Assembly (NCBI RefSeq): GCF_001485215.1 | Contig: NZ_BBWW01000001.1 | Coordinates: 3,534,001 to 3,598,000 of the forward strand | Reading direction: 5' to 3' | Source: Leptolyngbya sp. NIES-2104 | GTDB lineage: Bacteria > Cyanobacteriota > Cyanobacteriia > Leptolyngbyales > Leptolyngbyaceae | Length of the DNA: 64,000 nucleotides | Shown here: positions 8,480 to 17,788 of the stretch, in pieces | Position numbering within the stretch: position 1 is the stretch's first letter | How the letters are laid out: every line of letters starts with the position of its first letter | Notes under the pieces: generated by a model | Told to the model about the DNA's origin: nothing | The model's input: the letters and a program-made list of their open reading frames with translations, nothing else | Database searches by the model: none | Position numbers and translations under genes: made by a program

Positions 8480-8944
8480 TCAAGCTTGTTCTGCCGCCAT
8501 TGCGCGGACGATATCGCCACGAGTCAGAATTCCAACGACGTGACCAGCGGAATCCACCACAGGCAAACGGTGAACTTTGCGATCGTGCATCACTTTGGCA
8601 GCTTTGGAAAGAGGCGTATCTGACGTGGTGGTCACCGGAGCCGAACTCATCACCTCTCCGACGGTTTGTCCCAAGGCTTTGTGGAGTTCCTTTTCATAGC
8701 GCCCTGGGTTTTCTAGATAAATCACACTGTCGAGCAGCATGATGTAAGCCGGAGGAGTGACATCGGTTTCGCGCCACATCAGATCCGTTTCGGAAATAAT
8801 GCCAATTAGGCGATCGTTCGCATCGAGTACAGGTAAGCCGCTAATATGCCGCTCGGCGAGGATTTTAATCACCTCATTGATCGGGGTTTCAGGATGAACC
8901 GTAATCGGATCGTGGCTCATCGCGTCTGCAACAGTTTTTGCCAT
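8480..8944 (-). CDS. Two-CBS-domain protein
   Basis: The 154-residue protein consists of two CBS domains. The first begins at AMSHDPITVHPETPI and contains ILAERHISGLPVLDA and LIGIISETDL. The second begins at VMSSAPVTTTSDTPL and ends HRLPVVDSAGHVVGILTRGDI. A Bateman pair of this kind usually binds adenine nucleotides and regulates a partner. There is no attached enzyme domain. It is upstream of nblB with a 19-bp gap, so both probably share a transcript. The insert between the two domains contains a short hydrophobic stretch (AYIMLLDSVIYL). Confidence 0.88.
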   Translation of the reverse strand: MAKTVADAMSHDPITVHPETPINEVIKILAERHISGLPVLDANDRLIGIISETDLMWRETDVTPPAYIMLLDSVIYLENPGRYEKELHKALGQTVGEVMSSAPVTTTSDTPLSKAAKVMHDRKVHRLPVVDSAGHVVGILTRGDIVRAMAAEQA

Positions 8945-9102
8945 GGAGATTGTCGATCGCGTTTATCAAAGGTATATGCGATCAATTATTCAAGAATTCC
9001 TGACCCAGACTCATCTTGATTCACTGGATTTAACAAACGGCTAAGCCTACCGGATTTCTAGAGATCTGCGATGATGAAGGCATTTAGAATTGCGATCGCA
9101 GT

Positions 9103-10167
9103 ATGCAAAGTCCACTCAGGCGAATTCTTACCGGAGTCGTCTTCTTCCTGATTACTGTTTTCCTTGCGACGTTGGGTTATATTGTCGCGGGGTGGTCGCC
9201 GCTTGAAGCGTTCTATATGGTGGTGATTACGGTGTTCGGGGTGGGCTTTGGGGAAGTTCGACCGATAACTACGCCCGAACTGAGAATTTTTACGATGTTA
9301 GTGATTGTCGGGGGCACATCGTCTGCGGTATATGCCGTGGGCGGTTTTGTGCAGATGGTGACGGAAGGCGAAATTAAGCAGATTTTACAAAGAAAACGTA
9401 TGTCGGAGACGATTAAAGCGCTCGAAGATCATGTGATTATCTGTGGCTTTGGACGAATGGGGCAGATTCTGGCAAAAAAGCTCACAGATGCCAAAGTGAC
9501 GTTTGTGGTGATTGATAATAATCTCGATCGCATCGAGCAAGCCGAATCTCAGGGTTACCTAGTCCGAACAGGCAACGCCACAGATGACACGGTGCTATAC
9601 AAAGCGGGAATTGATAATGCGAGAGCACTTGCTACGGTTCTACCGGACGATGCCGCGAATGTATTTATCACGCTGACGGCTCGTGAGCTAAATCCGAAGT
9701 TAACGATTCTCGCCCGTGGTGAACTGCCTTCAACTGAAAGAAAACTCCGATTGGCAGGAGCCGATCAAGTGGTGTTACCTGCTTCGATTAGTGCTTTGCG
9801 AATGGCGCATATGATTACGCATCCGGCGACGTTGGATTTCTTTAGCCAAGGGGACGATCGCAATACGCTAAACGAACTGCTCAATCAGATGGATATTCAA
9901 GTCGATGAGCTTGCGATTACTCAAAAGTCGGGCATGATCGGAGCCACGATCGGAGATATCGAGGTACGGGGAAAAGGTACGATCATCATCGTGGCACTCC
10001 GTCGGGCAGATGGAACGGTGATTACGCATCCCGGACAAATGACGGTGTTAGGGGAAGGGGATGCGGTGATTGTAATGGGGCATCAGCAGGATATTCCCCA
10101 GATGATGAGAAGTTTAGTCGTGCGGCGGAAAATGAAATATCGCGGATCACCCCGGATTTGGAATTGA
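9103..10167 (+). CDS. Two-helix potassium channel protein with TrkA-N and TrkA-C domains
   Basis: The 354-residue protein has two transmembrane helices (about 11-30 and 60-83) flanking a pore loop. The selectivity-filter region is TVFGVGFGE (43-51), a variant of the TVGYGD signature. A regulatory RCK domain follows: Rossmann motif GFGRMGQ (115-121), the acidic residue in VVIDNN, and a TrkA-C-like domain from about 260 to the end (IGDIEVRGKGTIIIVAL). It should form a tetrameric cation channel in the plasma membrane gated by nucleotide or ions. The ATG at 9103 is the first start in frame. It stands alone, and repeat copy A separates it from rlmN. Confidence 0.85.
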   Translation: MQSPLRRILTGVVFFLITVFLATLGYIVAGWSPLEAFYMVVITVFGVGFGEVRPITTPELRIFTMLVIVGGTSSAVYAVGGFVQMVTEGEIKQILQRKRMSETIKALEDHVIICGFGRMGQILAKKLTDAKVTFVVIDNNLDRIEQAESQGYLVRTGNATDDTVLYKAGIDNARALATVLPDDAANVFITLTARELNPKLTILARGELPSTERKLRLAGADQVVLPASISALRMAHMITHPATLDFFSQGDDRNTLNELLNQMDIQVDELAITQKSGMIGATIGDIEVRGKGTIIIVALRRADGTVITHPGQMTVLGEGDAVIVMGHQQDIPQMMRSLVVRRKMKYRGSPRIWN

Positions 10168-10177
10168 TCTAGAAGGG

Positions 10178-10367
10178 TGTTTGAAAAGTCTTTTCGCTCC
10201 GATTGCTTCCCGCCCTGAAATGAATTTCGGGCTAACCGTGGAAAGTCTACTGAAGTAGACTGGGAGCTAGTTTCAGTCTCTTAGTCCATTTCTAATGGAC
10301 TTTCGCCGATTAGCCCGAAATTCTATTTCAGGGCGGGATGTAGCAACAAACGACAACTTTTCAAACA
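10178..10367. repeat. Nested inverted-repeat element, copy A
   Basis: The ends are a perfect 12-bp terminal inverted repeat (TGTTTGAAAAGT and ACTTTTCAAACA). Inside lie long complementary arms at 10209-10235 and 10310-10337 that begin CCCGCCCTGAAAT and end ATTTCAGGGCGGG. The arms enclose two perfect small hairpins: AGTCTAC/GTAGACT (10244-10250 and 10255-10261) and AGTCCATT/AATGGACT (10283-10290 and 10294-10301). It fills the gap between two convergent genes. Related copies lie at about 17793, 42206 and 52648. Confidence 0.88.
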
Positions 10368-10371
10368 TCAT

Positions 10372-11397
10372 TTAATGCTGAGCACTGCTTGCAAATGAAG
10401 CTCTTAACTGCCCACAAGCCGCATCCGCTTCTAATCCGCGAGTCTTTCGCACACTCACCGCAATTTTACGATCGCTCAATGCCTTCACAAATTGCTGAAT
10501 CCGTCGCTGATCCGGTCGCTGGTAATCGGCTTCACTGATTGGATTGTACGGAATCAAATTCACATGACTCTGAAATCCCCGCAGATGATCGGCAAGCTCG
10601 ATCGCGTGTTCCACACAATCATTTACGCCCGCCAGCAAAATGTATTCAAACGTGACTCGCCGCCCGGTTAGGCTCACATATTCGCGACATTCATCGAGCA
10701 GTGTTTCTAACGGATACTGTCGCGCACTTGGAATTAATTGCTCTCTAACTTTCTGATTTGAGGCGTGTAAACTCACGGCAAGTGTCGCCTGTAAATGATG
10801 CTCTGCAAGCTTGTGAATGCGACCGGGAATGCCAACGGTAGAAATTGTGATGTAGCGGCGACCAATCCCGATGTCTTCATTCATCGATCGAACTGCACCC
10901 AAAACATTCTCGACATTTAACAGCGGTTCACCCATGCCCATGAAGACAATGTTACTCACCCGCTGCTGAAAAACTTCTTGAACAGTGAGCACTTGATCGA
11001 CGATTTCATGGCGTTCGAGATTGCGCTTGAATCCGCCTTTTCCAGTCGCACAGAAATCACACGCCATCGGGCAGCCGACCTGAGAGGAGACACAAACCGT
11101 GAGGCGTTTATCTGTAGGAATGCCGACCGTTTCGACAATTTGACCATCATTTAAACGCAGGAGAAATTTCACCGTGCCATCGATCGATTTTGCCTCGTGA
11201 TGAATCTCCGATCGACCGATCGCGCACTCTGACATCTCGGAGCGCCATTGTTTCGGAAATACGGAAATTTCGGAAAGCGATCGAGCGCCCCGCTGGTAAA
11301 TCCACTGGTGTAGCTGTTGTCCTCGGTAAGCGGGCTGTTGCTGTTCTTTCACCCACTCGGTTAATTCGGGAAGGGATGCTCCAACTAAGGCTTTCAT
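10372..11397 (-). CDS. rlmN: 23S rRNA (adenine(2503)-C2)-methyltransferase, radical SAM
   Basis: This 341-residue radical-SAM enzyme methylates A2503 in 23S rRNA (and A37 of some tRNAs in related proteins). It has the [4Fe-4S] motif C109-PMA-C113-DF-C116 in [13 protein letters not shown], the segment [25 protein letters not shown], and a conserved Cys in AACGQLRA near the C-terminus that serves as the methyl-carrying residue in the family. Length is typical. It converges on the K+ channel gene across repeat copy A, whose end is only five bases from the stop codon. Confidence 0.96.
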   Translation of the reverse strand: MKALVGASLPELTEWVKEQQQPAYRGQQLHQWIYQRGARSLSEISVFPKQWRSEMSECAIGRSEIHHEAKSIDGTVKFLLRLNDGQIVETVGIPTDKRLTVCVSSQVGCPMACDFCATGKGGFKRNLERHEIVDQVLTVQEVFQQRVSNIVFMGMGEPLLNVENVLGAVRSMNEDIGIGRRYITISTVGIPGRIHKLAEHHLQATLAVSLHASNQKVREQLIPSARQYPLETLLDECREYVSLTGRRVTFEYILLAGVNDCVEHAIELADHLRGFQSHVNLIPYNPISEADYQRPDQRRIQQFVKALSDRKIAVSVRKTRGLEADAACGQLRASFASSAQH

Positions 11398-11989
11398 AGA
11401 AGGCTCGAAACGTATAGAAAAAGAGTATCAGGAGATTTCGCGGAAACTTCACCCAATCTTTACGGAAGCCAGAAAAATGGTGTGAATAGAGAAATACCTG
11501 AACAGTGACAGCGAAATCTGTTTGATTCAGTCAGAGTTCTATCTTAGACGGTCAACTCTTCTTTCTGGGATTCGAGATCGCTAACTTGCGTAGTTTTATT
11601 TAGTCTTTGTAAAAATACTTACTTGTTTTTATCAGATTAAAAGATCTACCCTGAGAATGATCCGTATAAATCCTGCTTTATGTTTTGCACTCATGGTACA
11701 AACTTCTATGAGGATTTCAGAAATTGAACTGTTCTCCTACCCTTTATAAAATCTCTGGTCTAGGAAGCCGAGACTTCTCTGTCGGTGTAGAACGTTGGTC
11801 TGTGGTTTGTATTAGCAAGCCGACGAGTCAATGTCTTCTCTCTAGCACTTTTTCTTCTCATGTTATGAGTTGTTGTCAAATTGATTCTTGTCATCAACAA
11901 AAGCCGTTATTTAATTCGCAGGAGACAACGCTTCTCCATCTATTGCTCGCCCCTATCGCTCTGTACTTCAGCCTGGTAATTCTGTGGAA
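11398..11989. other. Intergenic region upstream of the PAS kinase
   Basis: I see no convincing gene in these ~590 bases between the divergent rlmN and kinase genes. A 108-codon frame at 11724-12050 has unlikely composition and overlaps the kinase start. Promoters for both neighbours should lie here but no clear boxes can be named. Confidence 0.45.
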
Positions 11990-13546
11990 ATGTCGAATCA
12001 TACACTTCCTGACAAACTCGTCCGAATTGGCTCCGTGGAAATTACTTTGAGTCAATCAGAAGAGTTATTCCGAGCCTATATTGAAACGGCTAATGACATG
12101 GTGTACACCGTCGATTTAGATGGCACCTTGACCTATATGAATTCGTACGGTCAAAAATTGCTGGAATCTTCTAGAGGCGAAGTCATTGGACGATCGTATC
12201 TGGAATTTGTCTCGCCTGCTCATCGCGATCGAACCAAGCAGGCGTTCGAGAATCTAATGCGAACAGGTGAATTGAGAGACTTTGAATTTGTCCTCATGAC
12301 TTCACGCGGTACCGAGATTTATCTTGAAGTGAATGGCAAGCTTTTATTCCGGGATGATGAGCTGATTGGGGGCATGGGAATCGGTCGCGATGTCACCGAA
12401 CGTAAGCGGATTGAAAAACAGCTTCAAATTTTTTCTCGTGCGGTTGAATCGGCTTATGACAGTACCGTCATTACCGATTTAGACGGCAAAATTACTTATG
12501 CAAATTCCGCTGCTAGTCGGATTTTCAATTGGCAAGTTGACATGCTAGTTGGAACTCATACAGCGGTTTTATATCCTGAGCGCAAACAAACAGAATTATT
12601 AATTTCTCAAGCGATCGCGGGGGGTTGGAGTGGTGAAGTCACTTGTCATCGTCGCAATGGCGATTCGTTCCTGGCTCTTGTTTCTGCTATTCCAATTTTG
12701 AACGAGCAGGGTCAACCAACCGCAATTTCGATCATCACTCGTGATATTACGCAGCAGAAACAAACCGAAGCGGAACTCGCGGCGAAAAACGATGAACTCG
12801 AACGAGCCTCACAGATGAAGTCGGACTTCTTAGCGAATATGTCTCATGAGTTGCGGACTCCACTGACTTCAATTTTGGGCTTTTCGTCGATTTTACAGAA
12901 GCAGATTTTCGGTATTCTCAATTCAAAACAGCAGATCTACGTTCATCAGATCTATCAGAGTGGACAGCATTTATTAGGTCTGATTAACGATGTGCTTGAC
13001 TTGTCGAAAGTGGAAGCGGGACAGCTACGACTCGAACTTGCCCCGCTCGTCGTGGATGAAATTTGTGAGAAAACGCTTTCTCTAGTCAGCGAACAGGCTC
13101 GGACGCGGAAACTCACGGTGCATTCGTCGATCGAGTCTGGTTTAGAACCTCTGATGGCAGACGAATTGCGCGTCCGTCAGATGTTGCTGAATCTGCTCTC
13201 AAACGCGATCAAATTCTCGAACGAAGGCGGCGAAATCGGACTCGTGGTACAACGCTGCGACGATATGCTGCACATGACCGTTTGGGATCAGGGAATCGGC
13301 ATTCCCGAAGACAAGCAGCACTTGTTGTTTAGACCGTTCCAGCAGGTGGATGGGTCGCTGTCTCGCAAACACGAAGGAACAGGACTCGGACTCGCACTGA
13401 CGAAGAAACTGGCGGAACTTCATGCCGGTACCGTAACGATGTACTCCAGAGAAGGTGAAGGCAGTCGGTTCACGATTTGTTTACCGATCAATTTGCAGCA
13501 TCCCGCGACGGTCGGAACGATCGCGATCGAGCCAAATCGAAGATAA
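11984..13546 (+). CDS. PAS-PAS sensor histidine kinase
   Basis: The 520-residue protein has two PAS domains (about 25-140 and 150-262; the second is marked by VITDLDGKITYANSAA), each ending with a PAC-like IGRDVTERKR or ITRDITQQKQ. A coiled linker leads to HisKA with phosphoacceptor H288 in FLANMSHELRTPL. The HATPase has N-box NLLSNAIKFS, G1 VWDQGIGIPED and G2 EGTGLGLAL. There is no transmembrane segment, so it is cytoplasmic. The partner regulator is not adjacent. The start is GTG 11984 or ATG 11990. lgt follows within about 50 bp. Confidence 0.92.
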   Translation: MEMSNHTLPDKLVRIGSVEITLSQSEELFRAYIETANDMVYTVDLDGTLTYMNSYGQKLLESSRGEVIGRSYLEFVSPAHRDRTKQAFENLMRTGELRDFEFVLMTSRGTEIYLEVNGKLLFRDDELIGGMGIGRDVTERKRIEKQLQIFSRAVESAYDSTVITDLDGKITYANSAASRIFNWQVDMLVGTHTAVLYPERKQTELLISQAIAGGWSGEVTCHRRNGDSFLALVSAIPILNEQGQPTAISIITRDITQQKQTEAELAAKNDELERASQMKSDFLANMSHELRTPLTSILGFSSILQKQIFGILNSKQQIYVHQIYQSGQHLLGLINDVLDLSKVEAGQLRLELAPLVVDEICEKTLSLVSEQARTRKLTVHSSIESGLEPLMADELRVRQMLLNLLSNAIKFSNEGGEIGLVVQRCDDMLHMTVWDQGIGIPEDKQHLLFRPFQQVDGSLSRKHEGTGLGLALTKKLAELHAGTVTMYSREGEGSRFTICLPINLQHPATVGTIAIEPNRR

Positions 13547-13594
13547 TTCGCCAGAAATGCTATCTTGATCAGTGCCCTGTCTCTCTCTGGTCTT

Positions 13595-14446
13595 ATGCTG
13601 GCTGATGCTGTGTTAGCGTTTCAATTTACCTCGCCCGGACGCGGGATTGAACTCGGTCCGTTGTCGATTCGATGGTATGGCGTTCTGATCGCTTCGGCGG
13701 TTCTGATCGGGGTGAATTTGTCTCAGTATTTGGCATCCCGGCGGCAGGTGAATCCGGAGTTGCTTAGCGATTTGGCGATTTGGCTCGTATTAGCAGCGAT
13801 TCCGAGTGCGCGACTGTACTACGTGATCTTTCAGTGGCGTGATTATGCATCGAATCCAGGATCAATTATTGCGATCTGGCAAGGTGGAATTGCGATTCAT
13901 GGCGCAATTCTTGGAGGTGCGATCGCGGCTCTGATTTTTGCCCGATTAAAGCGAATTTCATTTTGGCAATTAGCGGATCTGGTGGCTCCGTCGCTGATTT
14001 TGGGACAAGCGATCGGGCGTTGGGGAAATTTCTTTAATTCCGAAGCGTTCGGCAGTCCGACTGATTTACCGTGGAAGCTGTTTATTCCACCGGATCGCCG
14101 CCCGATCGGTTTAGAAAATGTCGCTTATTATCACCCAACGTTTTTGTATGAATCGCTGTGGAATTTGGGTGTATTTGCAGTCTTGATGTTTCTTTTCTTC
14201 AAACGTCCTCGATTGAAAGTTGGAACGCTGTTTTTAACTTACATGGTGGCATACAGTGCAGGACGATTCTGGATCGAGGGATTGAGAACAGATAGCTTGA
14301 TGCTGGGCTTTTTGAGAATGGCTCAGGTCGTGAGTTTGACCGGAATTGTATTGGGTGCGATCGGTTTAATTTGGCTATATGGATTTCGACGATCGCTGCC
14401 CGATGTGGTGCCTGATCCAAATCCCGATTCGCAGCCGTCTCGATAA
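13595..14446 (+). CDS. lgt: Prolipoprotein diacylglyceryl transferase
   Basis: Lgt transfers diacylglycerol from phosphatidylglycerol to the lipobox Cys of prolipoproteins in the plasma membrane. The 283-residue polytopic protein has [12 protein letters not shown] at the start, [12 protein letters not shown], the Lgt signature [13 protein letters not shown], and [13 protein letters not shown] near the C-terminus. An upstream TTG (13565) extends the frame, but the ATG at 13595 ([15 protein letters not shown]) gives the expected N-terminus. It is 48 bp behind the PAS kinase and may be co-transcribed. The lipoprotein at 623 would be one substrate. Confidence 0.96.
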   Translation: MLADAVLAFQFTSPGRGIELGPLSIRWYGVLIASAVLIGVNLSQYLASRRQVNPELLSDLAIWLVLAAIPSARLYYVIFQWRDYASNPGSIIAIWQGGIAIHGAILGGAIAALIFARLKRISFWQLADLVAPSLILGQAIGRWGNFFNSEAFGSPTDLPWKLFIPPDRRPIGLENVAYYHPTFLYESLWNLGVFAVLMFLFFKRPRLKVGTLFLTYMVAYSAGRFWIEGLRTDSLMLGFLRMAQVVSLTGIVLGAIGLIWLYGFRRSLPDVVPDPNPDSQPSR

Positions 14447-14451
14447 AGAAA

Positions 14452-14476
14452 TCCCCCAGAGGAAGTCCTCCAGGGA
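14452..14476. terminator. Hairpin between lgt and the beta-helix gene
   Basis: Stem TCCC/GGGA plus GAGGA/TCCTC around an AG loop, with a small internal loop, lies just after the lgt stop codon. There is no strong T tract, so it may be an mRNA 3' end structure or a weak terminator. Confidence 0.4.
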
Positions 14477-14560
14477 ATTAGTCAGGGTGCATCTACCATT
14501 GTGTTTTCCGCTGGTAGTAGAAGTAGATCCGGGAAATTTGTTCGATCGTGTTTCTCCGAA

Positions 14561-16258
14561 TCAAATTTGTTCTATCGATGCCTGCAATCCCTGATTGACC
14601 AAAACCTGTAACAGTTCATCCGCTTCCGTACGATCGCGAAATGCTCCCGCCTGCATCACACCGCGTCCTCGCAGCGAAAATGCATCCGGAGTGATCGATC
14701 GCACTTGTGACTGTTCCAAATCCGAATCGGCTCTCACAATCACCCGAAATCGAAATCCTAAACTCGCAGCCTGACTGACCCCAGCCGATCCTCCACGCCA
14801 AACCCGAACCGATGTTCCTTGCGTATTCCCGATCGGCGGTGTGACACGAGGAACTGGCAAAATTCCAGAAGGTGTCATCCGACGAGGAGCCGCTTGAGGA
14901 ACCTGTACCGGAATCGGAGCCGTCGAAATCGCGTTGATCTGTAACGTTGGCATCGGGCGCGATTGGGCAATGGGTATTGGACGAGATTGAGCCACCGGAA
15001 ACGGCGTACGCTCACCCAGTGGAATAATTGGTGAGGGGGCATTTGGACGAGGGAATGCAGGTCGCGCCATTCGACGAACCGGAACTGAAGCGGTCATCGG
15101 AACCGGAACTGAATCAGTCATCGGAGCCGGAACAGGAATTTCAACGCCACCCGCTGTGGGAGCATTCGGACGAGGCAGAGGGCGACTGATTCGAGAACTG
15201 GGATTAATTGCAATTGGGCTAAGTCGTGCCGTTACCGTTGAGGAAGCGACATTCGCGGGCATTACTGGAGTCGAGGCAATTCCAGAAAGATCCAATCGTC
15301 CGATCGTTCGGGCTGAAAGTTGATTCCCAAAAGCTGGAAGAATCTGCGAACTTCTTCGAGCGTTGATGTCAAATTGCCGATTGCCCAAAAACGTATTGTT
15401 TCCTGGGTCAGCGGAAGTTCCCAAATCCGGGCGAGATTGAGCGATCGACACAATGCCATCGCGATCGTTTCCATCGATTACGTTGTTGCGTAAAACAGGC
15501 TGAGCATTTCCCTGAATCACAATCCCGTCTTTGTTCTGCGTGATGCGATTGCCTACGAGTCTCGGAGTGGCATTCTGAGCAATATTCACGCCGAATCCGG
15601 TTCGCTCGAAAATGTTTTCCTGAATCTCAGGGCGAGATGAACCGAAAATCGTGATGCCGTTTGCGCCGTTTTGATAGAAATAATTATTTCTGAAAACGGG
15701 AGCGCTGTTTCCCACGATCGAAGCGCCATCGTGACTGCTTCCGGTAAACGTATTCGCCACGACCAGCGGGCTGCTTGATTCTGTCCACAGTCCGTACCCT
15801 TGAGGATTCGGATTTGTGACTGTGACTCCGGTCAGTGTTGCATTATTTGCACCCAGAATCGTTACATTCTGCCGGGCGAAGGTTCGACTTAAGAACACAT
15901 CGCCCCCCCGGATAATCACACTTTGCCCGCGATCACGTGGATCACCTTGCACCGTGATCGTCGGCTTTAGTTGGATTGGAAACACTTCTCCGGTTTCAAC
16001 ACTGTAGGTTCCGGGAGAAAGGACGATCGTGGAATTGGGCATGGCGCGATCAAGCGCGATCGTTAGCGTTCTGAGCGGAGATTGCGCTTGACCAGAGGCG
16101 TTATCGTTTCCGATCGCGGGATTGACGTAAATCACCGAACCAGCCGACGACACGACCTGCTCCGGAATCTGATTTGCCACGACCGGAAATGCAGCGATCA
16201 CGAGTCCCGATACACTGAATACAGCGAATACGGAGGAAAAGAAAGGGCAGTTGTTCAC
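14561..16258 (-). CDS. Secreted right-handed beta-helix (DUF1565-like) protein with SPOR-like C-terminus
   Basis: The 565-residue protein begins with a signal peptide (FAVFSVSGLVIAAFPVVA; GTG start). The domain from about 40 to 320 starts IYVNPAIGNDNASGQ and shows repeated coils such as PVFRNNYFYQNGANGI, PEIQENIFERTGFGV and PVLRNNVIDGNDRDGI, typical of parallel beta-helix proteins and pectate-lyase-like folds. A long Pro/Arg-rich disordered region follows (about 350-490). The last ~70 residues (VMQAGAFRDRTEADELLQVL) resemble a SPOR domain, which in other proteins binds denuded peptidoglycan. It is probably a periplasmic or outer-envelope protein; no enzymatic residues can be assigned. Confidence 0.78.
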   Translation of the reverse strand: MNNCPFFSSVFAVFSVSGLVIAAFPVVANQIPEQVVSSAGSVIYVNPAIGNDNASGQAQSPLRTLTIALDRAMPNSTIVLSPGTYSVETGEVFPIQLKPTITVQGDPRDRGQSVIIRGGDVFLSRTFARQNVTILGANNATLTGVTVTNPNPQGYGLWTESSSPLVVANTFTGSSHDGASIVGNSAPVFRNNYFYQNGANGITIFGSSRPEIQENIFERTGFGVNIAQNATPRLVGNRITQNKDGIVIQGNAQPVLRNNVIDGNDRDGIVSIAQSRPDLGTSADPGNNTFLGNRQFDINARRSSQILPAFGNQLSARTIGRLDLSGIASTPVMPANVASSTVTARLSPIAINPSSRISRPLPRPNAPTAGGVEIPVPAPMTDSVPVPMTASVPVRRMARPAFPRPNAPSPIIPLGERTPFPVAQSRPIPIAQSRPMPTLQINAISTAPIPVQVPQAAPRRMTPSGILPVPRVTPPIGNTQGTSVRVWRGGSAGVSQAASLGFRFRVIVRADSDLEQSQVRSITPDAFSLRGRGVMQAGAFRDRTEADELLQVLVNQGLQASIEQI

Positions 16259-16508
16259 GAGTTGCGCTCCTACACACGGCTTGTATGGATCACAGGACGG
16301 GATGTAACGGGGTTCAGTCTACACCCTGAGTCACAATTGACCTCTGTAAAATCACTGGAACCCTGAATCCGAGCGGGTTTCCACGTAAATTACTAGAGTG
16401 AAACTATTTTCTCTGTAACTCCACGGAGATCAAGCAACTTCACAAAACTTTACACAAGCGAGACGATCCGCACCCCTGATACGATAAACAATCAACAGGA
16501 CTGATCCC

Positions 16509-17585
16509 ATGGGCAATTTCCAATCCTCTATGCAGCCAGCACTGTACCGGATTTTAGATGCCAACCTCGATCGCGCTCGTGAGGGCTTACGAGTGATTGA
16601 GGAATGGTGTCGTTTCGGCTTGGAAGAGGTCGCTTTAACCGAACAGTGCAAACACTGGCGACAAGAACTAGCTCAGTGGCATCATCCAGACCTGCGATCG
16701 GCTCGAAATACACCCGATGACCCCGGAACAGCGTTAACTCATCCGCAAGAAGCCATTCGGAGCAGCATCGAACAGGTTCTACAAGCGAATTTTGCCCGTG
16801 TGGAAGAAGCGCTTCGAGTCCTAGAAGAATACGGAAAAGTTTATCGATCGGAGATGGCAAGCGCGGTTAAACAAATGCGCTACGAGGTTTACACGTTAGA
16901 AAGTCGATTGCTCTCGATCCATCGCCGTCAACGGCTCGAATCGGCAAGGCTTTATCTCGTGACATCGCCGTCTGATGATTTATTCACCACAGTTGAAGCC
17001 GCTCTTAAAGGCGGACTCACTTTAGTGCAATATCGCGATAAAGAAGCGGATGACCTGGTGAGATTGCGGAATGCGGAGAAACTGCGCCAGTTGTGTCGAT
17101 CGTATGATGCGCTGTTTATTATCAACGATCGAGTTGATTTAGCGTTGGCGGTCGATGCGGATGGAGTTCATCTCGGACAAGATGATTTGCCGCTAGAGTG
17201 GGCGCGTCGGATGTTGGGTCAGCACAAGATTATCGGTCGATCGACGCACAACCCAGAGCAATTAGAAAGCGCGATCGCGCAGGGAGCCGATTACGTTGGA
17301 GTGGGTCCGGTTTACGAAACGCCGACGAAAGAAGGCAGACCTGCGGCAGGATTGGACTACGTGCGTCATGCTGCCCAGCATTGTTCGATTCCCTGGTATG
17401 CGATCGGCGGAATTGATATTCAGAACGTTCATGAAGTGCTGAATGCAGGAGCGGAACGGGTTTCAGTCGTTCGGGCGATTATGCGATCGGATCAACCGAC
17501 GTACGCGACTCAGTTTTTTGTCGCTCAATTGGATCAGAAGCGGCGATTTCAAACCCACTCTCTGAGCGATCCGTGGGAGGGATGA
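16509..17585 (+). CDS. thiE: Thiamine phosphate synthase, cyanobacterial long form
   Basis: ThiE joins HMP-PP and the thiazole phosphate to make thiamine phosphate. The catalytic TIM barrel is the C-terminal half (from about residue 140): YRDKEADD, IINDRVDLALAVDADGVHLGQDDLP, GRSTHNPEQ, GADYVGVGPVYETPTKEG, and GGI followed by GAERVSVVRAI. The N-terminal ~135 residues (RILDANLDRAREGLRVIEEW, NFARVEEALRVLEEYGKV) form an extra helical domain with an internal duplication of the R(A/V)EE(A/G)LRV(I/L)EE pattern. This arrangement is known in cyanobacteria. The stop codon overlaps the thiS start, implying coupled translation. Confidence 0.95.
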   Translation: MGNFQSSMQPALYRILDANLDRAREGLRVIEEWCRFGLEEVALTEQCKHWRQELAQWHHPDLRSARNTPDDPGTALTHPQEAIRSSIEQVLQANFARVEEALRVLEEYGKVYRSEMASAVKQMRYEVYTLESRLLSIHRRQRLESARLYLVTSPSDDLFTTVEAALKGGLTLVQYRDKEADDLVRLRNAEKLRQLCRSYDALFIINDRVDLALAVDADGVHLGQDDLPLEWARRMLGQHKIIGRSTHNPEQLESAIAQGADYVGVGPVYETPTKEGRPAAGLDYVRHAAQHCSIPWYAIGGIDIQNVHEVLNAGAERVSVVRAIMRSDQPTYATQFFVAQLDQKRRFQTHSLSDPWEG

Positions 17586-17788
17586 TGATTACATTAGAAG
17601 TGAACGGTGAAACTCGAACTTGTGAATCGACGTTAACCTTACCGAAATTTCTCGAATCGTTAGGGATGAATCCGCGATTAGTTGCAGTCGAGTACAACGG
17701 CGAGATTTTGCATCGGCAATTTTGGGACGAAACCGAAGTGAAAAATGGCGATCGATTAGAAATTGTGACGATCGTCGGTGGAGGATAG
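17582..17788 (+). CDS. thiS: Sulfur carrier protein ThiS
   Basis: This ubiquitin-like protein of about 68 residues carries sulfur as a C-terminal thiocarboxylate for thiazole synthesis. It shows the beta-grasp pattern (MITLEVNGE, LPKFLESLGMNPRLVAVEYNGE, DRLEIVTIVGGG) and the essential Gly-Gly end, here with an extra Gly. The start ATG (17582) overlaps the thiE stop in an ATGA arrangement; a second ATG follows at once. It is the last gene of the thiE-thiS pair. Confidence 0.94.
   Translation: MMITLEVNGETRTCESTLTLPKFLESLGMNPRLVAVEYNGEILHRQFWDETEVKNGDRLEIVTIVGGG

Noticed and set aside
11724-12050. A 108-codon + strand frame upstream of the PAS kinase
   Set aside because: Composition is unlike a protein (many Ser/Leu/Cys, no domain pattern), it has no ribosome binding site and it overlaps the kinase start.
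16380-16508. Possible TPP riboswitch before thiE
   Set aside because: CCCCTGATACGATAAAC resembles part of the conserved ACCUGA..GGAUAAU core, and CGAGA precedes it, but the P1 pairing, the CUGAGA box and the terminal GCG-AGGGA are missing, and it lies immediately at the start codon.
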